A stretch of 64,000 bases of DNA from Fonsecaea monophora (taxonomy: Eukaryota; Ascomycota; Eurotiomycetes; Chaetothyriales; Herpotrichiellaceae). Location of the stretch: assembly GCF_001642475.1 (NCBI RefSeq), contig NW_019174006.1:98632-162631 (forward strand), in the 5' to 3' direction. The notes beneath the pieces were generated by a model, which saw only the letters and a list, made by a program, of their open reading frames with translations, made no database searches and was not told the origin of the DNA. Position 1 is the stretch's first letter, and every line of letters starts with the position of its first letter. This document shows positions 1-8,531 of this stretch, one piece after another. The translations under genes were made by a program, and so were the position numbers.

Positions 1-472
1 GTCCGGAGCGCCTCAATGACACTGAGCTTTGTATCAAGATTCGGTGTGTCGTCAAGGAAGCCCATGACAACCTGCACCATGTTTGTGATGGCTTGTTTGA
101 GTTGGCCATGTTTCTTCGACAGGAGGAGGACTTGCTCGTTCATCAAGCTCCAATCCCCGGCCTCTTTGCATAGCGTAACAATGGTAACGAGACACCGGGA
201 GGTTGTCGCGAGATCTGAGGACTGCGGCAATAGTTAGCAAAGGGCAGGGCAAGGAATCTCCGGTCATCAATCACGTACTTGTCTTGCTTGCTTCTCAAGC
301 AGCAGAATCTTGTCAATGGCTTTGTGAAGATCTTTCTGCGCAGAACATCAGCCAGGTTATTCATGGAAGTGACCAGCATCTCTACCTTCGCTAGTGCTTC
401 TGCTTCGGGGAGAATCTTATCCGCCTCTTTCGTAAAGTCCTTCTCCGGCTTGAAGATGGTGCCGTCTGACAT
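1..472 (-). CDS. RPN5: 26S proteasome regulatory subunit Rpn5 (PSMD12), N-terminal part
   Basis: Non-ATPase lid subunit of the 19S regulatory particle. The gene runs off the left edge. Three exons are visible: 386-472, 279-335 and 1-221; introns 336-385 and 222-278 both have GT/AG ends and the frame stays continuous. The joined product starts MSDGTIFKPEKDFTKEADK and then reads DLHKAIDKILLLEKQARQ and SSDLATTSRCLVTIV, which is the usual order at the Rpn5 N-terminus (TPR/PCI-type helical repeats follow in the family). The ATG at 470-472 is the first in frame and fits the length of fungal homologues. About 120 residues are present, so the C-terminal PCI domain lies outside the window. Assignment rests on recognition of the N-terminal sequence and I consider it secure. 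Confidence 0.88.
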
Positions 473-877
473 GGTGGCGGATGAAGAATGGGAACGGAAG
501 ACTCGAGATGGTATTCAAATAGTGATACAAATACTAGGAAGACAGCGAGAAAGTCCCAAGAGGTCGAGGAAGCCAAAGTCAGAGATTGGTGGTTGGTTGT
601 TTGGAGCAACCTCTGGCCGCAGGTTGACATGAGCTCAGATGCGCTCTGAGCCTTGACGCGTCCTTGGCGCCTGCCTCGCCTCTCAGCCTTGCGTTTACCG
701 AAAATTGCCTTTTAAGCCTCTCTATTATAACTGTGGAGCAGGTAATGCATTTGACCCAAGCAAGATATTTCTAGGATACCAAAAGTGTCTATATAAGCAG
801 GCCACATGTTCTTCAGATCCTCTAACTACCTATCACCATACAATGAACCAATTTGTTCCCATGCCCATAAATTGCAT
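473..877. other. Intergenic, RPN5 upstream / ATP sulfurylase 3' side
   Basis: No supported gene. It holds the RPN5 promoter side and the 3' flank of the ATP sulfurylase gene; both genes are on the minus strand. Short open frames here have no recognisable content. Confidence 0.5.
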
Positions 878-2599
878 CTACACGTTGCCCAGGAAGCCCT
901 GGCTCTCCAGCATCAACACAATTTCGTGGACAATACTCCTGACAGACTGCTTCTCGCAGTCTACGGTCAAATCTGCATTCGAGGGCTTCTCATACGGATC
1001 GTTGATACCAGTAAAGTTCTTGATCGAGTTCCTCCGAGCCCGCGCATAGACGCCACGCTTATCCGTCTTTTCACAGAACTCGAGGCTAGTGGCGACGTGG
1101 ACCAAGAAGAAACTGCCATATTGCTGGATGGTGTCCCGAGCTTCCTGGCGGGCTTCCTCAAAGGGTGCAATTGGTGCTGCGATCACAGCAGCGCCAGCTT
1201 TGGTCAGTTCTGCGGCAACAAAGGCGATACGCGCGATGTTGGTGTCGCGGTCCTCTCTTGTGAAGCCCAGTTCGGAGGACAGCTCGTGACGGACGGTCTC
1301 ACCCAGAAGGAGGGTAACGGGACGCCCGCCTTGTTCGTTGAAAGTGACTTGTAGGGCTCGCGCGATGGCGTCCTTGCCGGAATTTTGGTAGCCAGTCAGA
1401 AAGATGGTGAAGCCTTGTTTTGCGCGAGGAGGGTTCGACTCCCTCAATACTTTCACAACTTCCGGGTAGGAGAACCATTCTGGGATAGGAGCACCGACTC
1501 TCAAGCGTCTGCGCAACTCGGTGCCAGAGATGTCCAAGGTTTTCACCCCTTCAGGGACTTGATCCTTTGGTCGGTACTCATCTGTATCTGGTAGGTAGGT
1601 CATCATCTGGAATTCCACAACCTCAATGCCCAACTCGGCGCGATATTTCTCGACCGCATGTTGGGCGTCATATGGGCCATAGAAGTCCTTTCCTGAGCTG
1701 TTCTTGCCAGGACCTGCGTGGTCCCGGCCGATGATGAAGTGGGTAGCACCGTGGTTCTTTCGGATGATAGCGTGCCAAATGGCCTCGCGAGGGCCTCCCA
1801 TTCTCATGGCAAGTCCAAGCAAGCCAAGGACGGCCATTCCGTTGGGATATCGGGGCATAAGGGCTTCATAGACACGCACTCGAGTGAAGTGGTCAATGTC
1901 ACCAGGCTTCGTCAGACCCACGACAGGGTGGATGAGCACATTGGCCTGACGCGCACGGGCGGCGCGGACAGTCAGTTCACGATGCGCCCGGTGCATGGGG
2001 TTTCGAGTCTGGAAAGCCACCACACGAGTCCACCCAAGCTTCTCAAAGTGCACCCTGAGTTCCGAGGGTGTGTAACGCAGCGCCACATAGTCGTAGTGAT
2101 TGAGCTTGTTCACGGCCTCGATCTTGCCACCCACGTAGAACTCTTTGGTCGATTGCATCAGGTACTTGATGGCCGGATGTTCTGGGTCTCCTCCAAAGAC
2201 TTCCTGTGCCTCCTTCTTCTTGTCTGGCCTGTAGACGTCGTCCACGGTAATAATGGCAAGGTTGCGATCGTCTCGAAAATCTCGGAGGGTAATCCGAGAC
2301 CCTGGCTTGATCTTGAGGCGCTCAATTATCTGGGCCCCGATATCCAGGCAGATGGGCATGCTGAAGAGAGCACCGCTCGCGAGTCTCAGGTTCTCAACGA
2401 CACCATTGTAGTCCTTCTCGTTCATGAATCCCTCAAGCGGGGAGAAACCTCCGTTCATAATGAGTTCCAGATCACACAACTGTCGCTCGGTGAGAATGAC
2501 CGCCGGCAATTTCTCAGCCTCAGCTTCAAGCTCGGCATGTCGAGGGGCATCTCGAGTCAGGAGATCTTTGAGAACTCCTCCGTGGGGTGGGTTGGCCAT
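878..2599 (-). CDS. MET3: Sulfate adenylyltransferase (ATP sulfurylase)
   Basis: Activates sulfate with ATP to adenosine 5'-phosphosulfate, the first step of sulfate assimilation in the cytosol. The 573-aa, intronless frame matches the roughly 570-aa fungal enzyme. Visible in order: N-terminal PUA-like domain; catalytic domain with QTRN (197-200), the HxxH pair H203/H206 in MHRAH, and GRDHAGPG (291-298); then from about residue 395 an APS-kinase-like domain with a modified P-loop, TGYQNSGKD. In filamentous fungi this tail is not a working kinase but an allosteric site for PAPS, so feedback inhibition is expected from family knowledge. The start ATG (2597-2599) gives the standard MANPPHGG N-terminus. 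The next gene upstream on the same strand is PAPS reductase, two steps later in the same pathway. The symbol follows yeast; it is sC in Aspergillus. Confidence 0.97.
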   Translation of the reverse strand: MANPPHGGVLKDLLTRDAPRHAELEAEAEKLPAVILTERQLCDLELIMNGGFSPLEGFMNEKDYNGVVENLRLASGALFSMPICLDIGAQIIERLKIKPGSRITLRDFRDDRNLAIITVDDVYRPDKKKEAQEVFGGDPEHPAIKYLMQSTKEFYVGGKIEAVNKLNHYDYVALRYTPSELRVHFEKLGWTRVVAFQTRNPMHRAHRELTVRAARARQANVLIHPVVGLTKPGDIDHFTRVRVYEALMPRYPNGMAVLGLLGLAMRMGGPREAIWHAIIRKNHGATHFIIGRDHAGPGKNSSGKDFYGPYDAQHAVEKYRAELGIEVVEFQMMTYLPDTDEYRPKDQVPEGVKTLDISGTELRRRLRVGAPIPEWFSYPEVVKVLRESNPPRAKQGFTIFLTGYQNSGKDAIARALQVTFNEQGGRPVTLLLGETVRHELSSELGFTREDRDTNIARIAFVAAELTKAGAAVIAAPIAPFEEARQEARDTIQQYGSFFLVHVATSLEFCEKTDKRGVYARARRNSIKNFTGINDPYEKPSNADLTVDCEKQSVRSIVHEIVLMLESQGFLGNV

Positions 2600-3824
2600 A
2601 GTGACAGTGTAGGAGGGGGTTTTGCCAGAGAAGACGTCAGAGGATTGGTTTGCTCGGCACGCAGCGTTGAGTGGGACAAACGCTGAAGAAAGGGCAATGA
2701 CAACAGGGAAAGGGACAGCACAGAATAGACAGAGATCTCAGAGAGGGAAATATCCTAAAAGAAGTATTATAACCACGTCCAATGCGAGCGGCCAAGGCCA
2801 AATAGTAAGAAACCTACTCTATTCTCGTTTGTTGCAATCCCCGCCACGGCTGAGCCCGCGCACAAATTTTTACGAACCCTGAATGATGTATGGTGTGCGC
2901 GACCCCTGCCTACTGCAACCCCTATACCGAGTAAGGATCCCCCGTGATCATCTCCAATAGTAGCGGTTGGCTGCGTCCGAAGCTATGTACCATGTCTGTG
3001 TCGAAGCTTGCACCGAGTTCCGGTGCCTGGCAGTGGTGTCCGTTTGGCGTTCGACAGAATGGTCCCTTGTGGAAAAGGAGGGGGCCGAAGGGCTTGCCTC
3101 ATGGGATTGTTGAGGCCAACCACTCTCTTCGGGTCTCGCTAAGGCTGCCGATCTCCGTTGCCATGTTCAACGATGGGAGCAGGGAGGGCAGATAACAGGA
3201 CAGGAGGTTGACAGAAAAGGAACCAAGTACTCTATGAATTTTGTTTCTGACTGGACAAGCAAAAGACTTTTCCTTGCGGACTGCGCTTTTGCAACATGAC
3301 TGCGGGCAAGAGGCGGTGTCTCCATGGGGGAGTGCTACACAACCAGCCATGCAAAAAGAGGACCTTGATGCAAAGAGGAAGCGGATGAGCAAAGGAGAAA
3401 GAATGGGCGGTCAGATAATCTGCACCTGTGATAAATCTATCGACAAGGGGGGCTTTGGGGCGTCAGGGCCTCCCAGCGTTGGACAGAGCGCCTGCCCTAA
3501 TGGGGGCTGATGTCCTTCTGTTCGTCTAAATCACAAAGGCGGCGCTGCTGTTGCCAAGAAACCCCATGCCTCTTTTGAACCCTCTCGTGCTTCTGTAAAG
3601 GCGCGGGGCGGCCACCGCGGCCACCACGCTCTTTTTCCTCCCTCGATAACACTCACTAATCCATCATCCACCCCCTGATGCTGCATGCAAATGCTGATAT
3701 CGTGTCGCTCATGTCTCTAATATGTGAAACCCACTAGGAAAATGCATCCATGCCATCACCGATGGCCGAAGTCCCGAACACCGACGCTATGCTGCCAAAC
3801 ACGAGGATCGCTTCAGACCTCGTC
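2600..3824. promoter_or_regulatory. Upstream region of ATP sulfurylase
   Basis: 1.2 kb between the PAPS reductase stop and the ATP sulfurylase start, same strand. It should contain the promoter of the latter. I looked for the palindromic CYS3/MetR-type site of sulfur genes (ATGGYRYCAT family) and saw no clear copy. No supported ORF. Confidence 0.45.
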
Positions 3825-4829
3825 TCATGATTGCGCCTCGAGGCTGACCTTTTGAAGCGCTTGTTCCAGAGCTTCCCGCTCTCTCTTCTTTTCTTGTTCC
3901 ATCAAGTACTGTGCATATTTGGAGCGGGGATTGTGAATACCGCACTCCGTTTTCTGTTGACCCTTCCATCGGCCTGCACGTTCGTCCTCACCTTCCTTGA
4001 CAGGTTGGGTTGAGTGCCAATCCCCGACACTCTTATAACCCCGATCCAGCAAGGCATTGTATGGGACGTCATTGTCCTTGATGTACTGCTGAATCTGGTT
4101 GAAGCTCCAGTTGGCCATGGGATTGATCTTGAGCAGACCGGCCTCGTCGACTTCAATGATGTCCAAGGATCCTCTGGCGCCACCTTGGCTTCTTCTCCGG
4201 CCGGTGAGAACAGCATATGCCTGCAGCTCACGGTAAGCCCGCTGTGCAGGCTCAACCTTGACCAGATAGTCATATCTGTTGTCATCCTTCTCCCATAGCC
4301 TGTCGCCATATTTCTCCTTGAACTCTTCTGCAGTCTCAACTTCGGCTGGCTTGAACACATGGATGTTGACCAGAGGATATCTCTCCCGCACCTTGTCCAC
4401 CAGCTCCAAGGTCTCAGGGAAGTGATGGAGGGTGTCGAGGAAGATGAGATCCACCATCTGCGGGCGAGGGACCTTGAGCTTGGACAGCATGTCCAGCTGG
4501 ACGAGTCCTGTCAGGCCAAAGGCCGTGGTCTGGTAGAGGTTGGGAAGGGTGGTGATGGCCCATCTGAGGATCTCCTGAGGTTCGAGGAACTGAAGTTGGC
4601 GGTTGAGAAAACGAAGGTGTTGTTTGGTGAAGTACACCTCGGACAATTCACTTTCACTATTGGCACCTGAGGAATAGCCAGAGTCGGCACCGCCTAATGA
4701 GGGGCTGCTGCGGCCACTCCCACACGGGGTCTCGGCTCCTGAAGACATGTCGAGCTCACTTGAGGCAAACGGGTTGAAGAGGTAAGAGACTTGGGCGAGG
4801 GAGGACGAGAAGCGCGAGAGGAAACCCAT
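3825..4829 (-). CDS. MET16: Phosphoadenylyl-sulfate (PAPS) reductase
   Basis: Reduces PAPS to sulfite with thioredoxin as electron donor. The 334-aa product carries the PP-loop ATPase-like fold seen as QTTAFGLTGLVQLDML and DLIFLDTLHHFPET, followed by the KVEP/GRRRSQGGAR phosphosulfate-binding stretch, and the redox-active cysteine in ECGIH (C296). The paired CC...CC motifs of Fe-S APS reductases are absent, so it is the PAPS type. The open frame extends further upstream but only through a TTG; I start at the ATG 4827-4829 because a probable 45-nt intron (4845-4889) lies just upstream, in the leader. The C-terminus has a charged helical extension (EQEKKREREALEQALQK). It sits upstream of ATP sulfurylase on the same strand and divergent from phosphoserine phosphatase. 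Confidence 0.95.
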   Translation of the reverse strand: MGFLSRFSSSLAQVSYLFNPFASSELDMSSGAETPCGSGRSSPSLGGADSGYSSGANSESELSEVYFTKQHLRFLNRQLQFLEPQEILRWAITTLPNLYQTTAFGLTGLVQLDMLSKLKVPRPQMVDLIFLDTLHHFPETLELVDKVRERYPLVNIHVFKPAEVETAEEFKEKYGDRLWEKDDNRYDYLVKVEPAQRAYRELQAYAVLTGRRRSQGGARGSLDIIEVDEAGLLKINPMANWSFNQIQQYIKDNDVPYNALLDRGYKSVGDWHSTQPVKEGEDERAGRWKGQQKTECGIHNPRSKYAQYLMEQEKKREREALEQALQKVSLEAQS

Positions 4830-4844
4830 TGAAAAGCGATCCGA

Positions 4845-4889
4845 CTGACAACAACACGGGGGGGGATGATGAAAGTGCTGGAAGCTCAC
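4845..4889 (-). other. Probable 5'-UTR intron of PAPS reductase
   Basis: Starts GTGAGC and ends TTGTCAG, 45 nt, in the leader about 15 nt upstream of the chosen ATG. It contains a long C-run. Splicing would remove the in-frame upstream extension of the reading frame, supporting the start at 4829. Inferred from motifs only. Confidence 0.45.
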
Positions 4890-6064
4890 CTTTTTACAAA
4901 TCAACCTGCTGCGATATCATCGTTGAGCACGCAATTCAGCAGTGGAGCGAACTAGGAGTTGAGAGCCTCGCGATCCGGTGCCAAAATTTGCAAAAACAGT
5001 CACTCATCGCTCAACTGCCTCATCCCTCGGTCGATGGCGTGATCGAGGAGGCAAAGAGCCTTCCCCATCGTCATTGGATGCCGCCCATTCTGGACGTTGA
5101 ACGTCTTTTGTCATTTGCTGGCCTTCTCACCCGAGAACCGTAGGATATCGGAAGTCGGAGAAAATCTGGATTACATGCGTACCTAACTTAGAGGATAGGG
5201 TCTCCGGGTTCAGCTAGGCCCCATTTTCTATACCTCCGTGTGCGGCTAGGCAATCGGAGCGCAGCGTCCTTCGTTACAACTTACGTGACAGCTCCCCTGC
5301 GAGCACCTCATCCAAGCCAAGCCACGAGAATGCGGGAGTAACAAGACACTGCAAATTGCGAAGAGAAGGTCAACGATGTCGTGAGATTGTGACAGGGTGA
5401 CGACAGCCCCCAATACGAGTAGAAGTAACGTTGAGATCTCTCGAGTCTGGACCGAACCTGTGAGAGGGTGAGAGAGCGACAGCCGGGCGCGGGGATTTGC
5501 CGAGCCCCGATGAAAGATTTTATCGTGCCTTGCGTGCTCAATCTCGCCAAGCCTCACGTGCAGGAAATGGAGAAAATGCACGTGAGCACAGCTGCTAGAC
5601 TGTCTCGAGGTCACAGGATGCTTGGCTGTGTCAAACTGCGCTTTTTGCCTGCGATTGTTGCCCTTCCATCTAATTCGCTACAATCTTCCCGGAATTTTGT
5701 TTTATTCTGCTACACGAACTGGTGGAGGTATTTTCCCCAGTTCAATCTTTCCACTTGCAGGTAAGCTTGAGGTCGTTTTACCAGGCAACTTCAATGGTAG
5801 GGATCTTGGCGAGCCACCACTCAGAATATTCACCCAGGCTTTTCTCCATTGTCCCTCGATGCTGATCTGAGCCTCAATGGGTTGTTCCTGCATTGGCCTC
5901 GAGATGCTATGACGTCGTTTTGCATCCCGTCGATCGCACCCCTCATCCGTCCCTGTTACTCTCCAACGTCGACCTAGTGTGGCTTCAGGACACGGAGTAC
6001 CTTTCGACCTTCAAAGCTGTTGCGCGACCTCTTTGCCATTTTAGAGAGTCAGCTCGTGCTCGCA
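4890..6064. promoter_or_regulatory. Divergent promoter region, PAPS reductase / phosphoserine phosphatase
   Basis: About 1.2 kb between divergently transcribed genes. No supported coding sequence; scattered short frames only. It should hold both promoters and leaders. Confidence 0.5.
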
Positions 6065-7516
6065 ATGGCGTCGCCTTCTCGATCTCACAAGCTCAGCTTG
6101 GGGAAGGACTCACTGGGCGCCAGTACGTTTCTCGACGACCACCTTGAATACAAATCACGCCAAACAGGACCCTCGGCGAGTATCGATGGAGTTCTGGAGC
6201 AACCACCTCGAGTTCCCCGAAGCGTCGTTTCGAACCTTTCTCTCTCGAGCGCGTCGAGAAGATCCATCAGTGCCATCCCCCCTTCACCGATAGTGGCTCA
6301 AGAGAGTGGAACTATTTACACAATATCCCACACCAATTGTGTTCCTGAGGTTGGTGATCCGGCAAGACTTGTCGCGACCATCTTCTACAACTCGAGTGCA
6401 CCGCGACATCCCCATATCCACCCAGATCAATCTCCCCCAGCCAGACCGACAGATCCAATACCGGTTCCCGAGATTGCTGAAGGCTCCGCGCCGACAACAA
6501 GCATCTCAGAATATCCTCTGGAGCCGCCTGCACCTGAACCTGAACCTCTTGATCATCTGTACGGTGCCTACATATCTCAACTATGCTTGACCCATTTCCT
6601 CTCTACACTTGACAGTCTTCTGGTGCACAACACTCCTGAGGAAAGGCAACTGACTTCTTCCCACCGATGTCTGGCACCGGATCCATTCAAACCGAGAGTA
6701 ATGGAGGTTACCTTTAGCCCTCCTCCAAACCCCGAATACTTGCCGTTTTCTCTCATCTCCAAGCACGAATCGATCTATAAATTCGAAAGAGAATGGAATT
6801 GCGAGGTCATTCTGCAGCCCTCCAATGTCTTCCGTCGACACAAACGTCTTTGCGTCTTTGACATGGACTCCACCCTCATCTGTCAGGAAGTGATTGACGA
6901 GATCGCCGCCTTTGTGGGCGTCAAAGACAAAGTTGCTGCTATTACCGAGCGCGCCATGAACGGAGAACTCGACTTTGCTGCATCTCTAAAAGCAAGAGTA
7001 GCGTTGCTGAAGGGTGTGCCAAGCGACGTATTTGAACGGCTCAAGCCCAAAATTGTCATCACCCCAGGGGCGAAAGAGTTGTGCAAATGCCTGAAAAGAC
7101 TCGGTTTCACTCTTGCTGTCTTCAGTGGTGGATTCCAGCCTCTCGCGAATTGGCTTGCTGGGGAACTGGGGCTCGACCATGCGTTTGCGAATCACCTTGC
7201 GGTTGACCCCGACTCCAGCACACTGACTGGAGAACTCGAATCTGCGTACCCAATCGTTGACTCTCAACACAAGCGTAACTTGTTGATAAGCTTAGCAGCC
7301 AACAAAGGAATTCCTCTTGTTCAGACAATGGCGGTCGGGGATGGCGCGAATGACATTCCCATGCTCAAGACGGCTGGTCTGGGTGTGGCATGGAAAGCCA
7401 AATCCAAGGTCCAAATGGAAGCTCCTGCCCGCCTGAATATTGGTGAGAGCATGCTGGACTTGGCCTACTTGTTGGGTTTGTCCAAGGAAGAAATCGACCA
7501 GCTTTTACGGGACTAG
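6065..7516 (+). CDS. SER2: Phosphoserine phosphatase
   Basis: Last step of serine synthesis: hydrolyses O-phospho-L-serine. The 483-aa frame is intronless. The C-terminal ~220 residues form a HAD-superfamily SerB domain: nucleophile motif VFDMDSTL (motif I), helical cap with ERAMNGELDF, motif II in LAVFSGGF, and motif III/IV lysine plus AVGDGANDIPML. The N-terminal half is long and contains a low-complexity stretch rich in Pro and Ser, then a region (LCLTHFLSTLDSLLVH onward) resembling the variable N-terminal part of fungal SerB proteins. The frame extends upstream only to a TTG, so I take ATG 6065 (MASPSRSHK). Serine is the carbon backbone for cysteine, which makes its position beside the sulfate reduction genes suggestive, although the genes need not be co-regulated. 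Confidence 0.95.
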   Translation: MASPSRSHKLSLGKDSLGASTFLDDHLEYKSRQTGPSASIDGVLEQPPRVPRSVVSNLSLSSASRRSISAIPPSPIVAQESGTIYTISHTNCVPEVGDPARLVATIFYNSSAPRHPHIHPDQSPPARPTDPIPVPEIAEGSAPTTSISEYPLEPPAPEPEPLDHLYGAYISQLCLTHFLSTLDSLLVHNTPEERQLTSSHRCLAPDPFKPRVMEVTFSPPPNPEYLPFSLISKHESIYKFEREWNCEVILQPSNVFRRHKRLCVFDMDSTLICQEVIDEIAAFVGVKDKVAAITERAMNGELDFAASLKARVALLKGVPSDVFERLKPKIVITPGAKELCKCLKRLGFTLAVFSGGFQPLANWLAGELGLDHAFANHLAVDPDSSTLTGELESAYPIVDSQHKRNLLISLAANKGIPLVQTMAVGDGANDIPMLKTAGLGVAWKAKSKVQMEAPARLNIGESMLDLAYLLGLSKEEIDQLLRD

Positions 7517-8531
7517 ATGGCGGTTCCAAAGAGGGTTGATGACGGGTATCAACGATGGATAGATAGTGTGGGAAGAGTGCACTTTATTGGCCAGCGCTTC
7601 AGCGAGTATCTGTTGGGTGAAGACTATCATCTGTTTCCGAGACTGCTGCATGGGAGAGGGCAGGTGCTTTGTGAGGAGAGCAGCTCCAGCTTTCAAGTAT
7701 GTATTTGCTGCTTGGAGACGGAGTGGCTACGAGAAGACAAGAAATGAGAGCATGTCCTGTCGAAGAACGATATCATGAAACTGGTACCAAACAGCACAGC
7801 ACGACTTTCCTCTGTGTTCCCTTCTCTGTTGTCCCCCTTTCCATCAATTTTTGAAGATGAATAGCTTAGGAAGAGGGTGGGCGAGTGAGAGTGGATGGGA
7901 GATCCAAAGTGCCACCTCCCTCCCCCCCCCCTCCCCTTCTTAACACGGTGGAACTACTATAGGTACCGGAGTACGTAGTCGAACTCGAACTCGAACTTGG
8001 TGTTATGAAACGACTCAATTCTATCATATCCTCAATCGGATTGGCGCAGAAGAAACAAGAAGAATACAAGAACAAAAGGAAAAGGAAAAGAAAGAAAGTC
8101 TTGTGCATGCATGTGAATCAAGTCTACCTTGGTCCGTACCATACCATACGTGTGGCAAAGTAAAGCGTTGTTGGCTCAAAACATAGGTACCCAGCCAGCC
8201 AGCCAGTAATTTTTGTCTTCCAGCACTCAAAAAACCTCATACAAGAAGCTTCACCGCGAATAGTACGACATTAAAGAAACGCTCGTTGGTATACACACAC
8301 GTAGCCAAGATGCTGTCGCCTCATTTGACGCCCGCTGGTATTTCCAACAGTAGCTGTCCCGACCAAATCCTGTGACATCCCTCGACGTTTCGATATGGAG
8401 CCTCAGATAGTGCCAGGGAGAAATTCATCTTCATCTTCAAACGGATATCCCAATGCCGTTTACGACATCATGGCTTTGCAAACAATGGTACGTACCGGCC
8501 GCATCCGGGCTCACATCACTCTTCATCCCGA
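7517..8531. other. Intergenic between convergent genes
   Basis: Holds the 3' flanks of SER2 (plus) and the EGF-domain gene (minus). It contains C-rich and purine-rich low-complexity tracts near 7915-8100 and no supported gene. Confidence 0.5.

Noticed and set aside
1718..2686. Plus-strand frame of 322 codons
   Set aside because: It lies opposite the ATP sulfurylase coding sequence, whose motifs are unambiguous; the antisense frame has no recognisable domain.
2600..3824. CYS3/MetR binding site before ATP sulfurylase
   Set aside because: Expected from biology but no ATGGYRYCAT-type palindrome was seen; a matrix scan would be needed to be sure.
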